NCBI RefSeq assembly: GCF_021735935.1
Contig: NZ_WMDZ01000001.1
Coordinates: 1,798,001-1,862,000 of the forward strand
Length of the DNA: 64,000 nucleotides
Direction of reading: 5' to 3'
DNA from: Sulfitobacter sp. M39
Lineage (GTDB): Bacteria; Pseudomonadota; Alphaproteobacteria; Rhodobacterales; Rhodobacteraceae
How positions within the stretch are numbered: the first letter of the stretch is position 1; every line of letters begins with the position of its first letter. This document shows positions 54,940 to 63,252 of the stretch, piece by piece. The position numbers and the translations under genes were made by a program. The notes beneath the pieces are model-generated. The model worked only from the letters and a program-made list of their open reading frames with translations, made no database searches and was not told the origin of the DNA.

Positions 54940-56108
54940 GGGGTCTCCTTGGGGAGGCGGCGGGTCAGGTCGACCAGAATATCCATCACGATAGCCGCGG
55001 TCAGGGCCAGCGCGACCGTGGGCAGCGCGCCCAGCAGGATCAGGTCTGTCGCAGTCTGGTTCAGCCCTTGGAACACGAATGTGCCAAAGCCGCCGCCGCC
55101 GATCAGCCCCGCGATGACCGCCAGCCCGATGTTTTGGACCAGCACGATGCGCAGGCCGGTCAGAATCACGGGCAGGCCGATGGGCAGTTCCACGCGCCAC
55201 AGGCGTTGCGCCGCTGTCATGCCTATTCCGCGCGCGGCGTTCAGGGCTTGCGGCGGCGTGGCGGCCAGACCGGCCACGGTATTGCCCACGACGGGCAGCA
55301 GCGAATAGAGCACCAGCGCCACAAAAGCCGGTGCAAATCCGATGCCCGCGATGCCCACGCTGCGCGCACCGGGCACGGTGGCACCGACCCAGCCCAGCAG
55401 GGGGATCATCAGCCCGAACATGGCGAGCGAGGGGATGGTTTGCAGAAAGCTCAGCACCGGCAGGATCGCGCTGCGCAGCGCGGGCTTGCGGTGGCTCAGA
55501 ACGCCGATGGGAAAGCCGATCAGCCCCGCCATGCCAAGCGACCCGAAGGCCAGCCACAGGTGACGCGTCGCCTCGGACGCAAAGGCGTCACGGCGCGCGG
55601 CAAATTCCTGCATCACCGACAGCGGTGCCAGCGCGCCAGAGCCGAGCACGACGGACAAGGCCCCCAGCACCGCTGCCAGCAACAATGCGCGCTGAAAGGG
55701 CCCCGGTTTCATCGCGGTGATCGCATCGGCCATGAGCAGGGCAAAGATCACCAGCAAGCACCAGAACCCCGCCGCCGGAGAGACCCTTGCGTAATCGCCC
55801 GCGCCCTCCAGCAGCGCTGGCGCGCCTTGGACGAGCAGCCACAGCAACCCCGCCAGCCCCACAAGCGGACCCGCCAGACGCAGCCCCACGTGTTTTGCAG
55901 GCAGGCCCAATACCAGCCCGGTCACGATTGCCGCCAAACCGGGGGCCGTCTGTGCCACCGGCACCACCGACCAGATCGGCACCGCGTCCCCCGCCACGAT
56001 GCGGTTTGCGGCCAGCGTCATAAAGGGGGCCAGCATCGCTGCGGCCCCCAGAACGGCAAATAGGACCCCCGGCGCGGATAGCCGCGCCTGAGGGGTCTGC
56101 AAGGACAT
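54936..56108 (-). CDS. yehY: Betaine-type ABC transporter permease with N-terminal membrane domain (YehY-like)
   Basis: 390 residues. The first 140 or so form extra membrane helices, followed by the permease domain with the EAA loop MTAAQRLWRVELPIGLPVIL near 300. The length and the two-part layout match E. coli YehY (about 385). It overlaps the ATPase gene by 4 bases. Located between the receptor and the ATPase in the order Z-Y-X-W. Confidence 0.88.
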   Translation of the reverse strand: MSLQTPQARLSAPGVLFAVLGAAAMLAPFMTLAANRIVAGDAVPIWSVVPVAQTAPGLAAIVTGLVLGLPAKHVGLRLAGPLVGLAGLLWLLVQGAPALLEGAGDYARVSPAAGFWCLLVIFALLMADAITAMKPGPFQRALLLAAVLGALSVVLGSGALAPLSVMQEFAARRDAFASEATRHLWLAFGSLGMAGLIGFPIGVLSHRKPALRSAILPVLSFLQTIPSLAMFGLMIPLLGWVGATVPGARSVGIAGIGFAPAFVALVLYSLLPVVGNTVAGLAATPPQALNAARGIGMTAAQRLWRVELPIGLPVILTGLRIVLVQNIGLAVIAGLIGGGGFGTFVFQGLNQTATDLILLGALPTVALALTAAIVMDILVDLTRRLPKETP

Positions 56109-56119
56109 CGTGCCCCGGA

Positions 56120-57034
56120 TCAGTCCAGTACCCCGGCTTGGGTGAGGTAATCACGGGCCACGGCCTCTGCCGGTTCACCGCCGACCTGAATCCGCCCGTT
56201 GAGCTTTTGCAGCGTCGCCATGTCCAACCCCTCAAAAATGGGGTTCAGCACCTCGGGGATCGACGGGTATTCGGCCAGCACTTCGGCGCGGATGATGGGG
56301 GCGGGTTCGTAGACGGGCTGCACGCCTTTGTCATCCTCCATCACCACCAGACCGGTGGCACCGACACCGCCGTCGGTGCCATAAACCATCGCGGCGTTCA
56401 CGCCCGATGTGCCGCGTGCGGCGGCCTGGATCGTGGCCGCTGTATCGCCGCCGGACAGGATCACCGTCTGGTCCGCGTTCAGTTCAAACCCGTAGGTGTC
56501 CTGCATCGCGGGCAGCACCGCGGGGGAGGACACAAACTCGGTCGAGGCCGCGAGCTTGACCGTGCCGCCCTGCGCGACCCATGCGCCGAAATCGGACATG
56601 GTGGTCAGGTTGTTGTCTTGCGCCACGGGGCCGGTCACCGCGATGGCCCATGTGTTATTGGCAGGGGCCGAGGTCAGCCATGTGACATCGTTTTGCGCGG
56701 CGTCGAGCTCGGCCGCGCGGGCGTGTGCGGCGTCGGCGTCTTTCCACACGTCGCTGTCTGCTTCGTTAAAGAAGAAGGCCGCGTTGCCGGTGTATTCGGG
56801 GTAAATGTCGATCTGGCCGGACAACAGCGCCTCGCGGACAACCTGCGTGCCGCCCAGTTGCAGGCGGCGTTCGACAGGCAGGCCCGCGTCCTCTAGCGCA
56901 AGGGCGATGACATTGCCCAATAGCCCGCCTTCGGTGTCGATCTTGGACGATACGGTGATGTCGGCGGCCGCGGCGCTGGCCAACGCTACGGTGAGGGTCG
57001 CGGCGGATACGGTGATACGAAGGGAATTTTTCAT
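56120..57034 (-). CDS. osmF: Glycine betaine-type substrate-binding protein (OsmF/YehZ-like)
   Basis: 304-residue periplasmic receptor. Signal peptide at residues 1-24. The mature protein has VSSKIDTEGGLLGNVIALAL, GQIDIYPEYTGNAAFFF near 75-90 and the typical OpuAC fold. The gene leads the leftward yehZYXW-like operon, 11 bases before the permease gene. Osmolyte specificity is inferred from the family; none of the aromatic cage residues can be confirmed by eye. Confidence 0.87.
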   Translation of the reverse strand: MKNSLRITVSAATLTVALASAAAADITVSSKIDTEGGLLGNVIALALEDAGLPVERRLQLGGTQVVREALLSGQIDIYPEYTGNAAFFFNEADSDVWKDADAAHARAAELDAAQNDVTWLTSAPANNTWAIAVTGPVAQDNNLTTMSDFGAWVAQGGTVKLAASTEFVSSPAVLPAMQDTYGFELNADQTVILSGGDTAATIQAAARGTSGVNAAMVYGTDGGVGATGLVVMEDDKGVQPVYEPAPIIRAEVLAEYPSIPEVLNPIFEGLDMATLQKLNGRIQVGGEPAEAVARDYLTQAGVLD

Positions 57035-57205
57035 GAGATGCAGGCTCCTTGGCGTAAAAAGTGACTGGTTTGCACAACTTGGGGATCAAGGTAGCGGGCC
57101 ACGCGGGGAAGCCAAGGGAAATTACTGTGAAAGCGGCAAGGGGCGGCAGTATCGCATATTTTTGCATTCTAGCGCTTTGGGGCGCGTTATGCCGCGATCG
57201 TGGGG

Positions 57206-58180
57206 CTAGGCGGCAGCCCCGAACCTTTCGCGATACCGGATCGGAGGGACGCCCATCAGTTTGCGGAAATCGCGGCGAAAACTCTCGGCCGAGCCGAAGC
57301 CGCAAACATCTGATATATCGGCCAGCGGGATGGCGCTATTTTCCAGCAGTTCAGCGGCGCGGGACACCCGTTCAAGCTTGAGCCAGTTAAGGGGGGTGTC
57401 GCCTGTCTCTTCGCGGAACCGGCGGGCCAGCGTGCGCCCGCTGGTGGCGGCGGTTTGTGCCATACGGGCCATCGGCCAGTCCTCGTCCAGTGTGGCGCGG
57501 ATCATATCCTGTAGCGCTGCAAGATCCGACCCCATCCGCGCCTTGGGCTCGGGGCGGGGCACGAACTGACGCTGCCCGCCATCGCGTTGTGCGGGAAGAA
57601 CAAGCCGTCGGGCAACAGACGCAGCGACCTGCGCGCCGTGATCCTGCCGAATGATATGCAGCCCCAGATCCAGCCCCGCCGCCGATCCGGCCGAGGTGAA
57701 AATCCGGTCGTCCTCCACGAACAACACATCAGGGTCCACGGATATGTCAGGGTAGCGCGCGGCCAGCTTATCGGTGTAGCGCCAATGGGTTGTGGCGCTT
57801 TTGCCTGTCAGCAGCCCCGCCGCGGCCAAGACAAAGACACCTGAACAGATCGACGCGATCCGCGCGCCTTGGGCATAGGCGTCTTGCAAGGCGGCGCATA
57901 CCGCGGGCGGGACAGGGGCATCGGCACCGCGCCAGCCGGGCACGATGATCAGGCTGGCTTGCCGCAGCAGATCAAGATCGTCCTGCGCCTCGATCGTGAT
58001 ACCGCCCGTGGCTCGAATCGGACCGGGTTCGGCCTTAACCGTCGCATAGCGGTACCAATCCGCGAATTCGGGTCGGGGCAGGGCGAAAAGCTCTACCGCG
58101 ATGCCAAATTCAAAGGTGCACAGCCCGTCATAGGCAAGCGCGCAGACCAAGGGGGCGTGACGGGGCAGGATGTGGGGCAT
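57206..58180 (-). CDS. GlxA/FtrA-family transcriptional regulator (DJ-1/PfpI plus AraC)
   Basis: 324 residues. Residues about 1-190 are a DJ-1/PfpI-like domain with the nucleophile-elbow Cys in ICSGVFVLAAAGLL near 120. Residues about 220-320 are an AraC-type double helix-turn-helix (TSGRTLARRFREETGDTP and VCGFGSAESFRRDFRKLMGV). Members regulate catabolism of nitrogen compounds or formaldehyde genes. The start at 58180 gives the standard length. It may control the divergent NTF2-like gene 97 bases away or the osmolyte operon. Confidence 0.88.
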   Translation of the reverse strand: MPHILPRHAPLVCALAYDGLCTFEFGIAVELFALPRPEFADWYRYATVKAEPGPIRATGGITIEAQDDLDLLRQASLIIVPGWRGADAPVPPAVCAALQDAYAQGARIASICSGVFVLAAAGLLTGKSATTHWRYTDKLAARYPDISVDPDVLFVEDDRIFTSAGSAAGLDLGLHIIRQDHGAQVAASVARRLVLPAQRDGGQRQFVPRPEPKARMGSDLAALQDMIRATLDEDWPMARMAQTAATSGRTLARRFREETGDTPLNWLKLERVSRAAELLENSAIPLADISDVCGFGSAESFRRDFRKLMGVPPIRYRERFGAAA

Positions 58181-58277
58181 TTTGGCAGAATCCGACCGAA
58201 GGTTGTCAATATAGCCAGTATCGCGCGTTTCGCCCAAATGGCAATCTAGGATCAGCAACACTTACCGGAGGTTTGAC

Positions 58278-58667
58278 ATGACCCTGCAACCTGAACTGCT
58301 GAGCGCGATAGAGACCTATTTTGACGCGATACACGATTGTGACACCGACAAGCTGAATGCCGTGTTCCACCCAAGCTCTAGCCTGTTCGACGGCGATAGT
58401 GGGACGGTCTTTGTAGAGCCGATCGACAGCTTCAGCCGCGATGTCGGGGCCCGCGTCTCTCCTGCCAGCACCGGCCAACCGCGCGAGGTAGAGGTGTTGC
58501 TGATCGACATGCTATCGCCGTTGAGTGCGACCGTGAAAATCCGAATCCGCGCCCATGACAATGTCTTTGTTGATCACCTTGGTTTCGTGAAGGGTGCGCA
58601 GGGGTGGCAGATTGTATCGAAGATCTGGCATCTTGAGCGGCGCGTTGATGCTTCCAATGCGGTCTGA
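58278..58667 (+). CDS. NTF2-like/lumazine-binding-like small protein
   Basis: 129 residues of the NTF2 (SnoaL or lumazine-binding) superfamily: LSAIETYFDAIHDCDTDKLN near the start, then FHPSSSLFDGDSGT and a C-terminal GWQIVSKIWHLER sheet. Such proteins are often enzymes or ligand-binding with a conical pocket, and function cannot be predicted. It is divergent from the GlxA-type regulator. The ATG at 58278 follows CCGGAGG. Confidence 0.75.
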   Translation: MTLQPELLSAIETYFDAIHDCDTDKLNAVFHPSSSLFDGDSGTVFVEPIDSFSRDVGARVSPASTGQPREVEVLLIDMLSPLSATVKIRIRAHDNVFVDHLGFVKGAQGWQIVSKIWHLERRVDASNAV

Positions 58668-58720
58668 GCGGCGGGGTAATTGGATTTTACGATAAAACCA
58701 AACATTTTAAAGGATACGAA

Positions 58721-58804
58721 ATGACCAAGACGAATGCCGTAGGATGGTTCGATGTCTATGTGGACGACCTTGATCGGGCGGTCGGGTTCCATTCCATGCA
58801 GTAG
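58721..58804 (+). pseudogene. Truncated glyoxalase/VOC-family remnant (27 codons)
   Basis: From ATG 58721 the frame reads MTKTNAVGWFDVYVDDLDRA then VGFHSMQ and stops with TAG at 58802-58804. This is the typical opening of a VOC-superfamily protein (first beta strand, then DLDRAVGFY-like helix), but the other 100 or so residues are missing. The ribosome site AAAGGATACGAA is intact. It is probably a deletion remnant; a tiny functional peptide is unlikely. Confidence 0.65.
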
Positions 58805-58864
58805 CGGTACAGGTTTCGCTTAGATGCGCGCTGGCGAGGGGCTACTCCCCATGCCAGTGGCGCG

Positions 58865-59410
58865 TCAGCCCACGTCTTTCCACGTTTGGGGCGTCAGGTA
58901 GACGACGCTGTCATCGACGCTGACCATCACGTCACCGTCCTGAATATGCACGCCAAGCTTCATCGCGCGACTGGCCAGCTTTGCCAGCGCCGCGGTGTCA
59001 TGCTCTGCCAGATTGACGACCTCGAGCTTGTCGAAACGGGCGGTGCTGCTGCGGACCTTGTCCCACCAGACTTCTGCCGTTTTGCCGCCGTAAGGATAGA
59101 TCACGACCCGCGCGGATTTATTGCAGGACTGCCGGATGATCTTTTCGCTTGGCAGGCCGAGAGCCACCCACACGTCAATCTCGTCGCTCAGGCTTTTTTG
59201 CCAGATATCGGGTTCGTCATCGGTCGACAGGCCCTTTGTCATCTCAAGATGCTCATGCGCGTTCAGGGCAAAGGCCAGCAGGCGGACCATCAGACGTTCA
59301 TCAGTTTCCGACGGGTGTTTGGCCACGGTCAGCTTGTGCGTCTCGTAGTAGTGGCGATCCATGTCCGAGACCGAAAGCTCGACTTTGTAAATCAGAGAAT
59401 TTTGCGCCAT
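58865..59410 (-). CDS. yaeQ: YaeQ family protein
   Basis: 181 residues. The conserved YaeQ region includes KVELSVSDMDRHYYETHKLT at the start and EIDVWVALGLPSEKIIRQSC in the middle; the fold is related to PD-(D/E)XK nucleases, with Glu and Asp in the DIW...EIDVW block. Function is not firmly known. It starts at 59410 next to a 321-bp gap and faces the VOC remnant. Confidence 0.9.
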   Translation of the reverse strand: MAQNSLIYKVELSVSDMDRHYYETHKLTVAKHPSETDERLMVRLLAFALNAHEHLEMTKGLSTDDEPDIWQKSLSDEIDVWVALGLPSEKIIRQSCNKSARVVIYPYGGKTAEVWWDKVRSSTARFDKLEVVNLAEHDTAALAKLASRAMKLGVHIQDGDVMVSVDDSVVYLTPQTWKDVG

Positions 59411-59731
59411 GACGTTGCCGGACCCTTGATGACCGGACTGTCCTATACGGTCCGGTGATGGGGGGCAGTACCTGCCGGTGTCTGGATAAACAAGGCGAGA
59501 CTGTGCTGTGGAGGATCATGCATGCGTAAGTGGTAGCGAAATTTTCTTTCGCCAAATGTGATTTCCGTGTAATATTGGTAAACGCGTATCGCGCGCGGAC
59601 GTCTGACAATCCCGTGATCAACTTGGTCGGCACCTGTTAATGGGTGGTATGAAACTTATATTGACCGTCCAGTCAACGCTGCTATACGCGCGCTCCGCCC
59701 TAGGCAAAAATTACCCAAGGACAAACACTTA
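59411..59731. other. Intergenic region between yaeQ and iorA
   Basis: 321 bases without a gene. An inverted repeat, ACCGGAC...GTCCGGT, with 7-bp arms and an 11-base centre, lies at 59432-59456 near the yaeQ start and could be an operator. A promoter with an overlapping dyad lies at 59661-59688 in front of iorA. The ribosome site before iorA is weak (AAGGACAAACACTTA). Confidence 0.6.
59661..59688 (+). promoter_or_regulatory. Candidate iorAB promoter with overlapping TTGAC-N6-GTCAA operator
   Basis: TTGACC (-35, 59661-59666), a 16-base spacer and TATACG (-10, 59683-59688) resemble a sigma70 promoter. The dyad TTGACCGTCCAGTCAA (59661-59676) overlaps the -35, as expected for a TetR-type repressor site. 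It lies 43 bases before the iorA start. Confidence 0.6.
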
Positions 59732-60202
59732 ATGATTGAATTCGAATTGAACGGACGGCAGGTCTCTGTCGACGCAGAGCCGGATACGCCCCTGTTGTGG
59801 GCGATCCGTGACGAGATCGGGCTGACCGGCACCAAGTTCGGCTGTGGCATCGGCGCCTGTGGCGCATGTACCGTGCATATCGACGGTTTGGCCACACGGT
59901 CCTGCATCACCTATCTTTCGGATGTCGAAGGCTTGAAAGTCACCACCATCGAAGGGCTGGACGAAAACGGCAACCACCCTGTGCAAGAAGCATGGCGGAA
60001 CCTGCGCGTGCCCCAGTGTGGCTATTGCCAGTCGGGTCAGATCATGCAGGCAGCGTCGCTGCTGAAAGACACGCCCAACCCCAGCGATGACGACATCGAC
60101 GCGGTGATGACCGGCAACCTGTGCCGCTGCATGACCTATACCCGAATTCGTCAAGCCGTGCGCGATGCCGCCACGGCTATGGGAGGCTCCGACAATGGCT
60201 AA
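59732..60202 (+). CDS. iorA: Isoquinoline 1-oxidoreductase-type (2Fe-2S) subunit
   Basis: 156 residues, same fold as CoxS. The first cluster is in GTKFGCGIGACGACTVHIDG with a later Cys, the second in CGYCQSGQI and GNLCRCMTY. It pairs with the molybdopterin subunit IorB, whose start overlaps its stop by 8 bases. There is no FAD subunit: IorAB-type enzymes hand electrons to a cytochrome or other carrier. Substrate unknown. Confidence 0.9.
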   Translation: MIEFELNGRQVSVDAEPDTPLLWAIRDEIGLTGTKFGCGIGACGACTVHIDGLATRSCITYLSDVEGLKVTTIEGLDENGNHPVQEAWRNLRVPQCGYCQSGQIMQAASLLKDTPNPSDDDIDAVMTGNLCRCMTYTRIRQAVRDAATAMGGSDNG

Positions 60203-62507
60203 TTTGATTTCCCGCCTCACAGGCGCAGAGACGCAACCCCAGATGACCCGTCGCGGGTTCCTTGTCTCCATGACGGCCGTTGGCGTTGCCTTTGGCTTCC
60301 CGCAGGCGTCGAACGCGGCGATGAACCCTGCGGTGCCCGATGGCACGCCGGTCACGCCCAATGGTGACACGTTCGAACCGTCGATGTGGTACTGGATCGA
60401 CGCCGAGGGTCAGGTCAACGTCAACATCATCCGTGCCGAGATGGGCCAGCACGTCGGCACGGCCATCGCGCGTATTCTCGCGGACGAGCTGGAAGTCGCA
60501 TGGGAAAATGTACACATCACCCATGTCGATACAGCCGAGAAATGGGGCCTGATGGTCACCGGCGGCAGCTGGTCGATTTGGCAAAGCTGGCCTGTCTACC
60601 GTCAAGCGGGGGCCGCTGGCCGAACCGCCTTGATCGAAGCCGCAGCGGTCAAATGGGGCGTTGATGCCTCGGGTCTGACTGCACGCGACGGTGCTGTGAC
60701 CGATGGCACGCAAAGCATCAGCTATGGTGATTTGGTGGCCGATGGTCTTGACCGCAGCTTCACCGAAGAAGAACTGGCAGCCCTGCCGCTGAAACCCCAC
60801 GCTGACCTGCGCCTTGTAGGGCAGGACGTGCATCCGCTTGATCTGGATACGAAAACCACCGGTCAGGCGATCTATGGTCTGGATGCCAAGGTCGACGGGA
60901 TGGTCTACGGCGTGCCGATGCTGCCGCCGACGCGCTATGGCTCCAAGGTGAATGCCGTGGACGATAGCGCCGCCAAGGACATCAAAGGCTACCTTGAAAC
61001 CGTGGTGATCGAAGACCCGTCGGGCACCGTGCCGGGTTGGGTTGTGGTGCTGGGCAAAACGCTGCACGCCGCGCGCACGGCGACCTACGAGATCAGCGTC
61101 GACTGGACCTCGGGCGAGACGGCGAATGTCTCGGAAGAGGATATCCAGGCGCGCTCGCGCGAGCTGATCCAAGGCGAGGAAGGGTCGATCCTGCACACAG
61201 AGCAGCCCGACACGACCGCTGCCTTTGATGCCGCCGCCGACATGCTCGAAGTCGAATACACCACGCAATCCGTGCTGCACTTCCAGATGGAGCCGGTGAA
61301 CGCCACGGTCTTCCAGAACGCCGATGGTGTTTGGGAAACCCACGCGGGCAACCAGTGGCAATCGCTGATCCTGCCGACGCTGGCCGCCGCTTTGGAAGTG
61401 CCTGCCGATAAGATCGTGATGCGCAGCTATATGCTGGGTGGGGGCTTTGGCCGTCGCCTGAATGGCGACTATATCGTGCCCGCAGCGCTCGCCTCGAAAG
61501 CGGTTGGCAAGCCGGTCAAGCTGGTGTTCTCGCGCGAGGAAGACGCGCAGTTCGACAGCATCCGGTCGCCTTCGGTGCAAAAACTGCGCATGGCGTTCGA
61601 CGATGGCAAAGCCGTCACGGGCATGGAACACCACGCCGCTGCCGGTTGGCCAACGCAGGTGATGGCACCGGGTTTCATGCCCAAAGGTGTCAACGAAGAA
61701 CCCTATGACCCCTTTGCCATCGACGGTGCCGATCACTGGTACACGGTGGGTGCGCATCAGGTGCGGGCGATCTCGAACGATCTGGCGAATGCGACCTTCC
61801 GTCCCGGTTGGCTGCGGTCTGTCGGACCGGGCTGGACCAACTTTGCCGTGGAAAGCTTCATGGATGAGGCGGCGCATAAAGTCGGTGCCGATCCGCTGCA
61901 GTTCCGTCTGGACCACCTGAAAGCCGAAGGCATCAACGCGGGCTCTGCGCCCAATGCGGTTGGTGGTGCATCGCGTCAAGCTGCTGTTTTGCAGCGCGTG
62001 GCAGAGATGTCGGGCTATGGCAGCGCAGAGCTGCACGAGGGCACCGCGATCGGTATTGCCACCACCTATGGCCAGTCGCGCAGCATGCCGACCTGGACAG
62101 CGGCGGCGGTTAAGCTGGCGGTTGATCCTGAAACGGGCGAGGTCGATGTCCAGAAGATGTGGCTGGCGTTTGACTGCGGCACCGTGGTGGACCCCGACGG
62201 GGCGCGCGCACAATGCGAAGGTGCAGCGCTTTGGGGGCTGTCCATGGCTCTGCATGAGGGCACACGGATCGAGAACGGCAACGTCATCGACCTGAACCTC
62301 GGCGCCTATACCCCACTGCGTCTGGCCGATGTGCCCGAGCTTGAAATCGACTTTGTCGAAAGCACCGAAGTACCCGTTGGTCTGGGCGAGCCCGGCACCA
62401 CCGTGATCGCACCCGCGATCGCCAACGCGATCTTCAACGCGACCGGGGCACGCGTGCGTCACCTGCCCATCACCGGCGATGCTGTGCTTGCCGCGATGAA
62501 GGCCTAA
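60195..62507 (+). CDS. iorB: Isoquinoline 1-oxidoreductase-type molybdopterin subunit
   Basis: 770 residues. An N-terminal twin-arginine signal (TRRGFLVSMTAVGVAFGF, near 17-34) points to export as a folded enzyme to the periplasm, although the partner IorA lacks one and may travel along. The molybdopterin domain has MLGGGFGRRLNGDYIVPAAL and the catalytic Glu in VGLGEPGTTVIAP near 730. The loop differs from coxL (no AYRGAGR). The start at 60195 overlaps iorA. A strong hairpin follows at 62514. Confidence 0.9.
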   Translation: MANLISRLTGAETQPQMTRRGFLVSMTAVGVAFGFPQASNAAMNPAVPDGTPVTPNGDTFEPSMWYWIDAEGQVNVNIIRAEMGQHVGTAIARILADELEVAWENVHITHVDTAEKWGLMVTGGSWSIWQSWPVYRQAGAAGRTALIEAAAVKWGVDASGLTARDGAVTDGTQSISYGDLVADGLDRSFTEEELAALPLKPHADLRLVGQDVHPLDLDTKTTGQAIYGLDAKVDGMVYGVPMLPPTRYGSKVNAVDDSAAKDIKGYLETVVIEDPSGTVPGWVVVLGKTLHAARTATYEISVDWTSGETANVSEEDIQARSRELIQGEEGSILHTEQPDTTAAFDAAADMLEVEYTTQSVLHFQMEPVNATVFQNADGVWETHAGNQWQSLILPTLAAALEVPADKIVMRSYMLGGGFGRRLNGDYIVPAALASKAVGKPVKLVFSREEDAQFDSIRSPSVQKLRMAFDDGKAVTGMEHHAAAGWPTQVMAPGFMPKGVNEEPYDPFAIDGADHWYTVGAHQVRAISNDLANATFRPGWLRSVGPGWTNFAVESFMDEAAHKVGADPLQFRLDHLKAEGINAGSAPNAVGGASRQAAVLQRVAEMSGYGSAELHEGTAIGIATTYGQSRSMPTWTAAAVKLAVDPETGEVDVQKMWLAFDCGTVVDPDGARAQCEGAALWGLSMALHEGTRIENGNVIDLNLGAYTPLRLADVPELEIDFVESTEVPVGLGEPGTTVIAPAIANAIFNATGARVRHLPITGDAVLAAMKA

Positions 62508-62513
62508 ACTCAA

Positions 62514-62545
62514 TCAGGCGGGCGCATGAACCTGCGCCCGCCTGA
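62514..62545 (+). terminator. Terminator hairpin after iorB
   Basis: TCAGGCGGGCGCA and TGCGCCCGCCTGA form a perfect 13-bp stem with a 6-base loop, 7 bases after the stop codon. No T run follows, so termination may be partial. Confidence 0.65.
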
Positions 62546-62657
62546 ACCGGACGTGTGCCGTTAGCGGCATTGGTCCATATCTGAATTGCGCTGTCGAAGT
62601 GACGGGCCTTTACAACAGCGGATCAAGTCCGGGCAGGGCCGCTCGATGTACGGGTCG

Positions 62658-63182
62658 TCAAACGCCCTGCGACCGCAACGCCTGACCCAATCGTTTGGCC
62701 GCTTCAATTGCCGCATCGCCGCGCAGGGGCCATGTCTGGGTCAGCCCTTCGATGATCAGCAAAAGCGCGGTGTCGGCGTGCTGCAAATCGGTTGCCGCCG
62801 CCGCCTTTGACGCTACCTCTGCCTTATGGCTTTCCAGCAATGCACGCAGTGGCTTGCTGCCTGGATCGGCCGCAACGGCGGCATGAAAGAGGCACCCGTG
62901 CGAGGTTTCAGTCTCCATCCAGTTGCCGACGCGCGATAGCACTGCATCAAGCGCTTTATCATGGTCCTGCGGGAGCGCGTCAAAAAGCCGGCTGAGATAG
63001 CGCTGGTGTCGGTTTTCCATTGCCGCCAGCACCATATCCGCCCGCGAGGGCGTGTACTTGTATAGCGTGCGCAAGCTGACACCTGCCGCGTCGCGCAGGT
63101 CTTCCACGCTTGGCTCTGCAAATCCACGAAGTGCGAAGGCGCGTTCCAGCCCCTCTGATATTTTATGCATCATATCCGCCAT
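62658..63182 (-). CDS. TetR/AcrR family transcriptional regulator
   Basis: 174 residues: N-terminal TetR helix-turn-helix (VEDLRDAAGVSLRTLYKYTP) and a helical effector domain. It is divergent from the quinone-oxidoreductase-like gene; two palindromic 18-bp sites lie in the 70-bp gap. So it probably represses that gene and itself. The ATG at 63182 is used; ATGs at 63173 and 63170 are possible alternatives. The effector is unknown, perhaps a reactive carbonyl or quinone. Confidence 0.88.
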   Translation of the reverse strand: MADMMHKISEGLERAFALRGFAEPSVEDLRDAAGVSLRTLYKYTPSRADMVLAAMENRHQRYLSRLFDALPQDHDKALDAVLSRVGNWMETETSHGCLFHAAVAADPGSKPLRALLESHKAEVASKAAAATDLQHADTALLLIIEGLTQTWPLRGDAAIEAAKRLGQALRSQGV

Positions 63183-63192
63183 ACTTGACGGG

Positions 63193-63236
63193 GTAGAGTG
63201 ATCGCTCTACCTGTGCAAGTAGAAAGATCATTCTAC
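63193..63236. promoter_or_regulatory. Two tandem TetR-type operators
   Basis: GTAGAGTGATCGCTCTAC (63193-63210) and GTAGAAAGATCATTCTAC (63219-63236) are near-identical dyads (GTAGA-N8-TCTAC), centred 26 bp apart, between the TetR gene and the divergent oxidoreductase gene. Confidence 0.9.
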
Positions 63237-63252
63237 ACCGGAGCAAGCGATC

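Noticed and set aside
54936..56108. Permease with an unexpected 140-residue N-terminal membrane domain
   Set aside because: The same layout and length are normal for YehY, so it is not unusual.
60177..62513. 778-codon minus-strand frame over iorB
   Set aside because: Antisense shadow; iorB motifs are on the plus strand.
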